From the NCBI GenBank assembly GCA_014526335.1, contig JACTAT010000001.1:2464830-2528829 (forward strand): DNA of 64,000 nt, given 5' to 3'. Shown here piece after piece: positions 48,701 to 62,500 of the stretch. The notes under the pieces were generated by a model. That model saw only the letters and a list, made by a program, of their open reading frames with translations. It was not told where the DNA came from and did not search any database. A program made the translations under genes and the position numbers. The number at the start of each line of letters is the position of its first letter. Positions within the stretch are counted from its first letter, which is position 1. Origin of the DNA: Chrysaora quinquecirrha. Lineage: Eukaryota; Cnidaria; Scyphozoa; Semaeostomeae; Pelagiidae.

Positions 48701-51700
48701 TTACTAACACTCGGTTTCGTTATTAGCTTTTGCATTAGCTGGTTGCTATTTTATTACCAACTTCAAAGAAAGTGATAAAAAAAACCTATGCATGCATTAT
48801 GTATGAAAAAACTTATGTATTAATCTAGCATCGTTAGCTGGAACCAACGGGCTTACTATTGTTGTGAACTGCGCAGTAATACGGGACTTTGAACCGAAGC
48901 TGAGGAGGAGGAAAAACGCGTGGTTGGAGAAGGAAATGGAACATGGCGGACATGAATATTGAATCGTGAAAAATGGAACTATGTTTGATCTTGAAATGGA
49001 CATATAATATTCTTGTTTAGTTTTTTATCGTTTTGTTCTATGTATAATATCTATTATTGTTTTGAAAATCGAAGAACTTGGATTTTTTAGAGTGAAAACC
49101 TTCAAGGGCGAACGCGGCAAGGATCAAGAGAGAGGGTTTTTACTTTACTATGGAGCTACCTAGCAATAAACTTCGCTGATTTCAAACCTGCCAGTCTAGT
49201 GAACATATTCAAAATTAACCTCCAGAACCTCTAATACATGTTATTCTAAAAATGAGTGAATCCATTCCGAAATAAGCACATGTTTTAACTAAAAATCGGA
49301 CAGGGAAGATTAAATCGGGTGAATTGATAGAACATATATGAATTGAAACAACTTGCTAGATCATATCTAGAATAATTGCGAGAAGCAGCGGAAACATACC
49401 TGGACATACTTACTATAGTATTTTCGCTGTTTCTCGCAATTCTGAAATTTCGAAACACTCTAAAACTATGTATAGAAAAATGGAAAAGTCCATTTACAAC
49501 ATCACAAGAAGAGACCACATCAGGAATGCTAGGAAAGGAAAGGAGATGCAAGGAAGACAACTGGAGCAGAAGCCATACTCAAGAAGATCTATGGTATGTG
49601 CAGGACATCTTACCAAAATTAATAACACATAATGGACCAAAATCACAACGGAATGGATCCCGCCTTAGTCTATTGTTTCGGTCTGTTTCTGACGTTCATA
49701 CTCTGAAGAATGTAAGACGAAAAAAGCTTGTAAGTATGCCCGAAAATGTTTCTGCTGTCTATCGCAATTTTGAAGTTTTGTACAACTCAAAGACTATGGA
49801 CCCGAGAGAAGAGAAAAGGGGCAAGTAGATGCAAAGAGGCGGAGAGACAGCGAAGAGAAGTGGGGGGGAGGGTATCAGCTGGATGCAAATTGCTCAAGAC
49901 AAGCACATTGCGTCAGTTGTGGAGGCTATCTGCCTGTCGTGGCAGGAGCAGCTGATGATGATAATGACGAAGATGATGATGATGATGATGATGAGAACAT
50001 AACTGTCAATAACATCGGCAATACCTTGGAAATGTTTGTCCTGTCCGGTCTTTGCCAGCATAGATGAAAATGCATGATAAATCAAGCAATTCTTCTAGAC
50101 AACGTGGAACCCAAGTGTCTGAGTTTTTATAACCTTTAAAAAACGTAAAAAACAACTGTTAAAAATAATGTAAATAACAGCCTTAGATTAACTCAATATA
50201 TCTGTTTTATATCAGTAATATCACTTGCTGTAAGACAACTAGTAGAGCTCCATGGCGAATAAGACTTTACGTTAATATTCACAGTCAATATTCAATCCTG
50301 GGTTCAGCTTGTTCAACGATACAAAGACCAAATAATGATGCTGCCTAATGCACTGTATCATTTTTGCAGGTTTCAACAAAATTCTTAGCATTTACAGGCT
50401 TAGGCACCGTTTACACGAGGCCGGATCAATCTGAATCGAAAACAAAATTGATACGGATACGCTTCCCGTTTACATGAGACCAAGCAGTCCGTATCAAAAT
50501 CAATACGGATAGCCAGGTCAACTTTGATCCTTCTAGCGAGACGTTTTCAAAGTGACCCGGTCTCGTGTAAACTGCCAATCCGGCTCACTTTTGATCCGTT
50601 TTTAAAAACGTTTATGCGCAAAGCACTTACGCCCACATTTTTTCGAACTTCAGCCTCGCTTCGTTAGTTAGGCCTCCATTTCATGCGAATCCGCACTTGT
50701 GTAAACGGAAAGCCAGTGCGGCTCCGTGTAAACGCAACCGATCCGGTCCAGTGCGGTCTCGTGTAAACGGGGCCTTAGAAAAGTTTACTTTGGAAGCCTT
50801 ATATTTGTTTCAATGCCTAGGACCGAATTGCCAATATTTCGGGAAATTTTGTGGCTGGTACCAGGGCTCAAATGGGTGGCTGGTTGAGAATCGGAGGGAA
50901 CGTGTAAATGCGTTTGGGGTCTGGGGGTGTGGTAGGGTTTATCTGTTCCGCCCAGGCTGAGAGTAGACTTATTATATGAGCCGTAGTTATCGCTATTGAG
51001 TCGAAATATTGGACGCTAAAACTGTGAGCAAACAGCTGTAGGGTTGTTTGTTGTTGTTGGTGTTTGCGAAGAGTGGCACTCGTGTAATAAGTCTAGGCTG
51101 AGAGTATAGAACAAAACAGTGCTGATATAGTATGAAGGATCTGGAACTAGTGCGTAATAACAAACCGTTGATCTCTCTCCACGCCCTCATTCTGTTGAGA
51201 AAATGTTCATCGAGTTCAAAGTCATTTTGACCATCATCGTAAATCACATCAAATCGATACTGAAAACCAACACTAAAATAACAAACGAAAGGAAATACGT
51301 TAGTGATACAAGAACATGCTGTAGCACTCGGCAGCCCCTGTATGAGTTTTTATTAAGTTACTTATAAAAAAGTGTTAGATTCGCGCGACTTATTTTATAG
51401 AACTCTAGGCTCTTCTGCTCGACGCCTATAGAGTTCTACATAACGTATAGTAGAATATCGCAGTACATAGGGGAGAATCGCATTTTTCATTTCCCGGGGT
51501 GACGGTGCTATTTCGAAGCGCTGTCCCGATAAACATTAAAGGCTTGTCATGGAAAGCAACGATTGTAATGTCTTATACTTCTCTCTGAGAAGGACAATAA
51601 TAGTTACTTTGACTGACCTGTCCCTTGTTTTCTTCAAGACATCATAGCAGTATTTCCCAAGATCAGCATTCGGTATTCGTATCAACAACATATATCCGGA

Positions 51701-54700
51701 GCCATCCTCATTCTTCAGTGGCGTCTCAACAATATCTCTTATCATCTGAATCAGTGACAAAACGCAGTACTGTTCCGCCGGCTTCACGCCAGCTGCGACC
51801 ATAATCGCCGCGCGGTACAAGCGGACTATCAAGAACCCATGGACGATGCTGTATGGTGTATCGTTGATCCTGAAATACAAATAGTTAGAATGTTATGGAT
51901 TTTAGTTTGCAGTCAACATAAAATTCCAGCCCAGGACTATGTTAAAAAATACATCCTGAAAACATGGCGTATGGAGCTGATCATAATACTTAGGTATGCC
52001 TTTTTGTGAAGTACTTTTTGCACGTTTCCGCTGATCTGAGGGGTTTTAACACTAGAAAATCTCAGATAAGATACATAGCCCTAACAGACTGTGATCCTCA
52101 CAGGTGCAGGACAGCTGCCTCTTTATACAAATACCTTTAGGTAGTGGCAGCGATAGCGGAGACTCTTGAAATAAGTCTAAAATGAGTTCGAGCTGCGTAG
52201 TCATGCTACGAATTAGCATATTAATGGGTAAGAATGCAGTTTAGGGTCTCTAGTTACCTGTATTATTGTAATCCAACTGCATTTAGATAACGTTCGAAAT
52301 AGCGCGAGCAGAAAGGAAGAAAAAGAAAAATGGCGACCGGTGAGAAATGGTCTAAGACAACTCAATAAAACCTTTTTCATGGACAGTTTTCATCAGCGTG
52401 GGTAAGATTTGCGATAAGTTTGCTTCATGTGCGCCGTTAAAGTGGGTGTTTGGGGGGGGGGGGGCGGCAGCCCCAAATTATATCGTTACAGGCCTAGTGA
52501 ACCACATAGTGAAGCACTAAGGACCTCCAACTGCTGCAGTAGAACCTATTACTGTAACAAGCATTGGTTAAAAATGGCACTTAATATTGCTGTTTGGTTC
52601 AACTCCCTGACAATTACGAGCATATCACGTCGTTGATCTACAAGTGTTTTGTTTAGCTGTGTATCATAGATCTTAAGTAGTCTAAATGCACCAAAGCTGT
52701 CAATGTTGTTTATCTTTTAAGAAATTATCAATTACTTTTTATTTTCCCTTAGCTTTTTAGTTGGCGGCTCGAGCTAGATAGGCAATGCCTTCTCGAGTCG
52801 CGTAGAATACAGTACTTATTTTATTAATCATATTATGTAGCTTGTAGACTTAAGTTGTATTCTACAAAAAAAGTTGAATTGAATTGAATATATGACACAT
52901 GAGAGTACACAATACGTGAGTACATCAAAACGCTAGTATACTGTAGAATATGTGCATAGAATATGTATAAGGAGTATAGCATAAGGGTATCAATGAACAT
53001 GATGATAAATACCTGCTAGCCCTGGTGACGATTCTATCAAACGTTTCTTCATGTCTGATCAGAGGATATTGTTGAAACCATTGTGTAGAATACGTGTACT
53101 CTTTTATTCCATAATATAGCATGTCTAAGTCATTGATCTTTATGCATTTATCATCCAACATGTTCGAAGAATTCCCTAAAATATCAAGTCAAAACAAGCT
53201 TAAGCTGAGGCTAAAGGAGACATGTCGCACGCAACATTGGATTCGACGTGTCTCCTAGGGTAGCTGAACATGCAAGTGACAAGGGAGCAACATCCCCCTC
53301 CCCCGGTCGCAGAGACAAGAGTCTAGAAATGTTTCTGTTGCCTCCCGGAAACATTTGCGTGTCTCTCTATATAAATTTTGTCGCGCGCTACAAAGTTTCC
53401 GAGGTGGCTAAACTGGGAGACATCGAGGGGACATGGAATTAGTCACTTTGATTGTAACAAGAAGAAATGATATCAGACGATGAGGAAGGGTTCCCAAGGA
53501 AGATAGCCGTTGAAAGACCTCCTAGATTACAAGAAAGAGTAAACGAGTAATAGTCATCGGCTTAACGATCAAACATTGTTTGCAAAACATTTGGAATTGT
53601 CTATAAAGCAATGTCTAAGCATTTGGCCACATTACAAGCATTGCTTGACAGAAAGAAAAAGTTTAGTTATGTTTTTAAATTAAAATACAGTTGACATCCG
53701 CTATCTTGAACTCTCAAGGGAAACTGGAATTTTTTCGAGATAGCGAATGCTCGAAATAACGGATACCCCATATAAATATAAAAAATTATAGTTTCAAAGA
53801 GAAGAAAGGAACCCTTGTTAACATGCAGGGTTACTGATCCCAAATTTCATCAAACAAGTCTGGTATTTTTTACATAGGAGTCGAAGTTCATCTGCTTTCA
53901 TCCCTACTATTTGTGAAATTGAGATAATGGCGATGCAGCACATCTCGAAGAGAGCAGCTTCATCTATTGTATACATGGGCAGCATATCACTTAGCTGCTG
54001 CCATTCCCGCTCTGTAGGCAAACTTATACATATTATCAGCCTGTCTCTTAATCAAGTTCAGCAGAAAATTTGGCAAAGTTCGAGCTAAAGAGCAGGTTTT
54101 CCTCCATGGGAAATCGAAAATGGTTCGAGACAGCGAATGTTCGAGATAACGGGATTCGAGATAGCGGATGATTTTTCTATACAAACCCTTGCACCAAAAC
54201 GAGGGGAAATGGAAAATCGTTCGACATAGCGAATGTTCGAGATAGCGGGCAGTCGAGATAGCGGATGTCAGCTGTATAGCAATTAGCATATAAAATGCAT
54301 AAGGAACAAACCTGCGATTTTACGAGCATCAGTCCAATAAACTTCATTGTCCGGATCAATAAATGACTGCCTGGTCTGAAACATATACGGAACCGCAGTG
54401 ACGAAGACCGGAATCACATTGGTCGATTCAAAGACCTCTTTCAGATTCGGTAAAACATCTGGCATGCCTTGTGGAAGACAGTAATTCTGAGCTTGATCGA
54501 AAATAAGTAGGAACAGCGTGTGTGTTTGCTTGATGCTTCGTTTCACAAATGCATCCCACTTTTTCAAACTTGGTTGCCAATCAGAATACGTAATAACGTA
54601 CTTCTCGCCGGTATTATGGTCAGATGAGCTGCCGTCCGTCTCAAGGCCAAGATCATTCAGAACACCAGATTCTGAGAGTCGTTTTATAGTCTGACGATAC

Positions 54701-57700
54701 AGAGAGATGTTGTGGGGCACGACGATCAGAAGTTCTACACGTGCGAAAGAAGGCAATTCGAGAACGTCTGTGTCGTCAGCGATGGTACATAGTTGTGTGA
54801 GTAATTGCTGCGCCATTGATGACTGATTGGCGAATATTCCACTGGTGTTTGAAGGGATAGTATTGGGTGGTGCTTGGACTGGGAGAAACGACGCGGCACT
54901 GGCGCTGTCGATTCGTCTACGGGCGTATCCTTTGAACGGATAAAAGCACTGATCACCGGTTGATTTTCTGAAGGCAGAAAGAAGAGAGTCGAGAGCATCT
55001 TCTGTCTGTTTGAAATGATTTGATGTTAATTTTGTAATGTCTTCATTGAACGGGGAATTGACAATCCCTTGAAGGCCTAGTGACTCAGCAAGAAGTTTAG
55101 CATGGGTGATTCCTGTTACCAGAACACAGAACTCCGTTTGTGCTTGATTTGGGGTCGACAACACAACGATGAAGTTAGGAATCACTGATTTCTTAACCTT
55201 CGCAGATTTGTTCTGTACGAAAGTATCGTGGACCCATCGCAGGGCCTTAAAGATACCATTTTGGAAAGAATAACTCGATGTAATGACCTTGACACGGCCT
55301 TTCGAAGAGCTCGATAAAAGATTTGCTAGCACTGGAAGCTGAACTAAAGATGAACCAGCTAACTGTGTGAGTACCATTTGATTACGAGATGATGACATGT
55401 CTAATCGAGCTCTCTGCAGTAATCCCTCGAGTTCCTCCCGGGAAATATTGTTGTATTCTTCCAAAGCGGCTAAATATTGAATCAGGACAAGCACAGATGC
55501 GGCTAGCGGTAGTTTCGGGCTGCTACTCTCGATGACTTGGTACGCAGAGGTACTAACAGCAGGCTGGACGTGGAGAGATTGTGGCCGCATTGCTGAAGAT
55601 GACGGAGTAGAGTTAGTAACACTAGACACTGTATTAGCTGTATTAGAGCCCATGCTGATTAGAGTACTAGCTGCGTTTTGCTCAACGTGTGAATGGGATG
55701 ATTTATCACCGTCCTGTGACTTCACAGCAGATCCGGTGGCCATTATGGAGGTAGCCATTATGGATCCTTTATTTATGTAAGTCGATTCGGTTGAAACAGG
55801 GCAGCTGTCCTGAGCAGCGAAAGACTCAAAACATCCATGTAGTAAGTCACTGATAATGATGTCATTGACGTTGTTGGGCAATTTGAAATTGTTGTTTTGA
55901 CAGAGCAGGAGAACTGGTCGAACACCACAAATTGCGGAGATTGGCATCTTGAACGATAGGAATATATCGGTATCTGGCTTTGGAGATGCCACTGGCATGG
56001 TTCCTGTAAGCGAAAGATATTACACTTCAAGTTAAACGGGTTCAAACTGCCGTTAATGGTGGATCTACTCAAGGGGCATTTCACTTCCCGAAAAAGCGTA
56101 TAAGATACTTATTGAAACAAAAGGATTCTTACAAGATTCCAAGTGAATTGTTTTTGAGCAGTACAAAACTTCAAAATTGAGATAAACAGCGGGAACATTT
56201 TCGAGCATACTAGTGTGTCGCAATTTTGGTTTGAAATTCACGAGTTAATCGCAATTTTGAAGATTCCAAGTCCAAAACAATAGAGATTCAAGCTTAGGGT
56301 GTACGAAATTCCAAGGAGTGAACTGCTCATCGGATCTACTAACGCAATCTCCTGAACTAAATGAAGCCCCTTTCGATTAACGACGATGGCAGCGCAGTGT
56401 AGTGGTTAGCAGTTGCCCCATTTGAGCCTAAAGTCTGCAGTTCAAAACCAGGCTAGGGAGCTCAAATTACAACGTAAAAAACCTTGCTTTCTGTGACTCG
56501 GTTGATCACGTACAATGAAAGGCCCGTCTCAGAATTAATTGGGACGTCAAAGAACCACTGAGGACGTAAAAGACCCTCTGGCAGTGACCACCTTCAGTGC
56601 AAGTGAAGAGGTCGGCTTGGCGTTGATATTCCAAAATGACTGCTGAGTTTATGAGACCTAGAAAGTTAGTCACACCAGCCAGCAGTAGAAATGGAATGTT
56701 GCCGGGTACTAGAAAACCAACATAGAAACAACATAGAAACGCCCAAGGTCAATTTGCAAATCTTTTACTAACGTCACTTCTCGGAAAAACGCCCCCTTCC
56801 GAACTCGAATAAGCCGCCCAGGGCTTAGGGTAAAATTAGACAGACACCCGTGGGTTTTCTTACCAAATCAAGACTTAGTGACCATTGCCTAGCGATAGAA
56901 AAGGGGAGACATATGAAACCCCCAATTGAAAGAGATCAAAGATTTTGCAAATATTGCCCTGGTGAAATAGAGAATGAGACACACTTTTTATTATCCTGTA
57001 AAAACTATATCTCAGAACGAAAAACTTTCCTTAAAAGTATTGAAGATTTCTGCCCCCAATTCAAATATATTCCAACTAACGAACAAAAATTTATATATCT
57101 CATGACAAATGAAAACGAAATAATATTAAACGACACGGGCGATTTTTCATCAATTATATATAATAGACGTTTAGAAGAAAATTAGAGACGATTGAAATTT
57201 AGATTCTGATTTTTTTTAAAAGTTTAGCCTTTAATTTTAGCTTTTATATATGTGAAACCTTTTTATAGCTTTATCTAGTATGACTTATGTAGCCTTTTTT
57301 GTAATCTGTTTTGTTAACTAATATTGTATTTTTGTTACTACTTAGTTTTTGACCATGTATCATATATGATATAGTGTCGAGAAGAAAAAAAAAAGATATT
57401 TGATTTAAGAAACTAAAAGTAACTTCTTTAATATATTTACCTTGGCTTGTTTTTGGTGGGATTGCTGAGGTAGTCATAACAACAGCACTGGAGTCACTGC
57501 TTATATCAATATTCAGATCGAGGCCAAATCGTTGTTTCTTTGCAGCAGGAAAAGGGTTTGACTGAAGCATGACTTGTTGTGACGTCAGCAACATCGGCAT
57601 TCGATTGTCTGAAAGAAAAAAATTTAGAAATGTTACAAAAAATGTGAAAAAATGGTTCATTACAGAGGCAGAAAATCGGACCAGGTTCATTAGAGAGACA

Positions 57701-59446
57701 GAGCACATAAACGATGAAAGATAAAATGGTTTTTGAGTTGTACAAAACTTCAGAATTGCGATAACAGCGGGAAAGTTTTGGGCATACTTAAAAGCTTTTT
57801 TCGTCTGACACTCCTCAGAGTATAAACGTCAGAAACAGACCGAAACAATAGACTAAGGCGGAATTTATACCCAGTTGCGGCTTGAAATGCACCAATCAGA
57901 AAAGTGAAGCTAGATTGGTATTGTGTTTTAAACACCAATCAGCTTGCCGGATGCAGCGGGAAGATCAACAGAATTAATTGAAGAGTCCAAGCGAGAAAGT
58001 GAACTCTTTCTGTCTGCACAGAACCGGCTTTTTGGTTTTGATGTGGACAGATTCAAAAGCCCTAAAAGATCAAACAAAGATCTAACAAAGATCTTGCTTT
58101 GCCAATGATTTTAAAACAATCCTCGCTGTAATTTTCTGCACACATTGGGTTATCGAGTAGGTGTTGTCCTAATGGCCGAATCATGTTTGAGACTAGGTTG
58201 TTGTTTGGACCGACGGGGAGGTTCCATGACAGAGTATTAACCAGGAAGCGTGCACAAACCTTAAGAGAGAAAGAATGGTAATTAGTGATAATTACCAGCG
58301 AGAAAGATAATCAAAGTGGATTACTCATTAGATGGAAGTAACACACAGTATCACGTTAAAAGAGCCGAGTAATAAGAGAGGGGTAACCAAAAAATGGTAT
58401 CTAACGAAGGGATATATCTCACAGGATCAAGTTATGGAAGGAGATCGTTAGAGGGAGAGATTATCAAAGAAAATTACTTAATTTGATGAAATAAAATGGA
58501 TCCCTTTAAAGAGCAGGCTAATGATAGAAGGATATTCAGATAGAGTTAATAATTAGATACAATGTCTTCTTAGTTACGGAGAAGGTTGATCAGTGACAGA
58601 GGTAACCAAACGAAATAATAGTAAGTAAGATGGGGTCAATATGATGGATACAGTTATAAAACAAGCCAATTGCCGAGGTGTAAGCAAATGGCGGAGGGGT
58701 AATCAGCAAGGGTGAATAATCAAAGACAATTCATGAATGTGCTCAAACAACTAACCATCAAAACAGCCAGACTGAGAAAGTACTATAGAGAAAGATTAAC
58801 AAAAAGCTAAAACAAATTATATGATCAGAAGTTACCTTTAGATGACTGCATTGTGTATGGTGTGACCAAATCCGGTGTTCTTCCGACTGATGTTGTAGCC
58901 ATATTATACATTGGCAGATTTCGTTTTCTTGTTTCTGTGAAAAGAAATTTTAAAAGTACCATTGAGAGAAAAAAGACCCAATTTCAAAAGCTGTTTGATT
59001 AAACACTATTGTAAAGAACACCACTCGGATAAAATTGGACGACCGACGCCTGACAGCAGATTTTCCACTAGTTGCTTGCCAACGTTATATCTTGTAGTAT
59101 CTTCCTAGCAGTTAATGTTCCTTAGATGGCAAGGGTGTTACCAGAGTTTAATTCAAACAAACAAAACAAACAACTTTACTTCTTATGGCAGTTAATAAGT
59201 TAGTTAGTTAGTTAGCTAGTTATGTAGTTAGCTAGTTGGTTGGTGACATAGATGGTTGATTAGTCAGTTGAGTAATTAATTAGTTTATTTATTTCTTTGT
59301 TAGTTAGTTTGATATCTTTTTAGTTACCTAGTTGATTAGTTAGTAAGTTAATTAGTTAGCATTGCTAGTTAGTTACTTTGTTTACAAGTTATTAGTCAGT
59401 TAATAAGTTAGTTAGTTAGTTAGCTAGTTAGTTACTTAGTTAATAC

Positions 59447-59523
<77 letters not shown>

Positions 59524-62500
59524 CTATGTAGTTAGCTAGTTGGTTGGTGACATAGATGGTTGATTAGTCAGTTGAGTAGTTAATTAGTTTATTTATTTCT
59601 TTGTTAGTTAGTTTGCTATCTTTTTAGTTACCTAGTTGATTAGTTAGTAAGTTAATTAGTTAGCATTGCTATTTAGTTACTTTGTTTACCCATACAAGTC
59701 AGTCAGTTAATAAGTTAGTTAGTTAGTTAGCTAGTTAGTTACTTAGTTAATACGTTAGTTAGTTAGTTAGTTAGTTATGTAGCTAGTTAGTGTGTTAGTT
59801 AGTTGGCTAGATAAACAGTTAGTTAGTTAGATAGTTACTTAGTTAGTTAAGTCGCTTGATCAGCTAGTTACTTACTTGGATATTGACTCACGTATTTACT
59901 TTAGTTAGTTTGTCGCTAGTAAGTTAGTTGCTTACTTACTTAGTTCTTTAGTTACTTAGTTAGTTTGTTAGTAAGTTAGTTTCTAAGCTAGGTAGCTAGT
60001 TAGTTAATGGTTACAGGTGCAGATCAGCTGTTTAGCTGCCAGAACTCTTCCTTAGAAAATAAAGATCACTTGCATGTTCATTTCTTTTCAAGAAAAGACC
60101 AAGTATCACAAACGCTCAAAGAAAAATAATCTGAATGAAATAATTTGACTAACCTGTGCCTTTCCAAGGAATCAAAGCACCCTTAGTCCATTTACCATCC
60201 TTGTCTTTTAGAATGTAGTATTTCAGGTGTTTTTGCTTCTTTGGTTGTGTTGCAAGCTTAAGATTAATATGAGTAGAAAACTCTGTAAAATATCTGAAAC
60301 CAGCTGCACCACAGCCAACACAATTGCCACTGAAACCAAGCATCGCAACAGAATTGCCTTCACTTGGCAGGTATCGTTTGTCAACAGCTGCCACCAGAGT
60401 CATACCAATTAGCATTGGTGATTTAGCACCAACCAAAACGAAACCATCTGGTAGATTTATGTTTGCCAGCTGATCAGCTAAATAGCTTAATCTTACTTCG
60501 CCACCAGCTTGACATTTGCCTAAAATTGATGATCAAAAGATGGGAAACAGCTTAGAGAAATGCACAAATTCTAAAGTAGGTCGTTTTAGAATTAATAAAC
60601 AGTCCCAAAAATATTTAAACTAATGACAACATTAATCTTTAGTAAGTCTTTTGAGAATCTAAATTGAATTACGTGCCAAAAATTTCAGGCACCAAATTTC
60701 ACATGAAATATTTTTGGTACAAACAAACATTTGCGTTATCTGAATTTTTAAAAGTAATGCATGTTGAAAAGTTTTTATCTATTTTATCACCCATGTTTAG
60801 AGAATCTTTGCAAAAAAACAAATTAATGCGTAATAGGAAATTTTTGTTGAATAAGTTACCCATTTGGGCAGCATATCTAGTATAATTTCACTGTATTTGG
60901 CCTTTCTCCGGTTGGCTAAACATACCAGTGACCAGTGCCATGTAGCATATCCCCAAAGTTGTAAAACAAGAAATGTTTTTGTTGTCTCACAGAAACAGTT
61001 GCGTGTCTCTTGCTACAAATTTTGTCACACAGTACCCACGTTTTTAAGGTTTCTAAACTTGGAGACAGGGGGTACCGTAAATCCTCAAAAAGCCCCCTCG
61101 AATAAGCCCTCCCCATGAATTAGCCCCAACCCAGAGTGAGAAATTGTTAATAAGCCCCCTCCCATAAATAAGCCCCCACAACTGAGATGTTGGTGTAAGC
61201 CTTTTAAGTCTATATTGGCACTTCAACGAGTTATGGCAGAGAAATGCATTCTTTTAGTCGATGCTAAATCATTCTTTTGTGAATAATTTTATAAGCTCCC
61301 CCCCATTGTTTAAGCCCCCACCTCAAATAAGCCCCCCTCAAAAATAATGAAAAATAATTAAGCCCCCAGGGGGCTAATTCGAGGATTTACGGTACTGTGA
61401 CAGCACAATATGTCTCCTAGTTTAGTCAGGCCTTTAGTCACAGAGGATCTATCAAGATTACTTATCAAGTGCATATTGATCAATGGAACATACCTGGTTC
61501 ATTGCAAACTGTTTGATCTTGCACTGATGGTGATATATTATTAGATGATGTTGTACAACTTTGCATTTCACTATCTCCAATAGCGTGATTGCTGTTTTCA
61601 TCTTCAATCTGAGGAAGGCTGGATGACAATGTACTATTCTGGTATCTTGGAATACTTATGAATGGTGAGTACTGTGAAAGAGCGTAAATCACACCAGATC
61701 CACCATATGGGATTTGCTCTGCTGCTAAAAATTACAAAACAGAATATCAATCACTCAGAAAATGACAAAATTAATGCAACTACACTCTCTTGAGCCATGG
61801 CTACAAATGCAATTCTGCATCTGTTCTGGTGAAGGGACACGCCTAATGTCCTGTTCTGAGAAATCATGAGGTGGCTACGTGCTTTGACAGAAGTTCTGCG
61901 ACAATCAACTTACCATTGCAACTATTTTTTCTCAGTTCCAGAACATTTTGTTCAAAAATCTATCCCTGGCTATATGTGCGACTTTTAGTAGTTTAGGTCA
62001 GGGTGTCAATTTTTTTATCATGTCCTGTCACCATTGCAAGCAAAATGTCTTATATATATCTTGAGCTTTATGTGTTCAAGACTATGCGCTCAAATATCAC
62101 AGCCCTTCAGTCCAGTAAATTCCCCATCATCCTTCTGAAGATGCTGCAACATTGTGGTCTACCAAAGTTAGCTTCTATGGTGTCAGGAGCCAGCAAGGTC
62201 AGGAGTCCCAATCATAGAAGAGGGGGGTAGGGTCTTTAGCGGGGTTCATGCAGAACCAAAATTAATTTTCAAGAAGAACCTATAGCTTAGCCCCTTCACT
62301 ACCTTTTTCCAATAATTACAGAGCGCTAGTCACATGTCCAAATGGGAGACATAAAAAATGTAACACAAAGTGACTTTTTGTACCTGCAGTAGCTCCGGCA
62401 TCCAGAACTGGCAATTGTGGAGTGCCACTACCAGGAATAACAGCAACAGCTTGATTGCCCCCCTGAATACTAGGCAATCCATTGACACTGGAAACAAATT

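Noticed and set aside
50993..51247. Longer GREB1 exon 9 reading into the intron
   Set aside because: The frame stays open for a while, but using the donor at 51165 and acceptor at 50119 gives matching phases and the conserved [20 protein letters not shown] segment, which aligns with other GREB1 proteins.
56850..57185. Host gene on the plus strand
   Set aside because: The protein is the tail of a LINE ORF2 with an A-rich 3' end; it is a 5'-truncated insertion.
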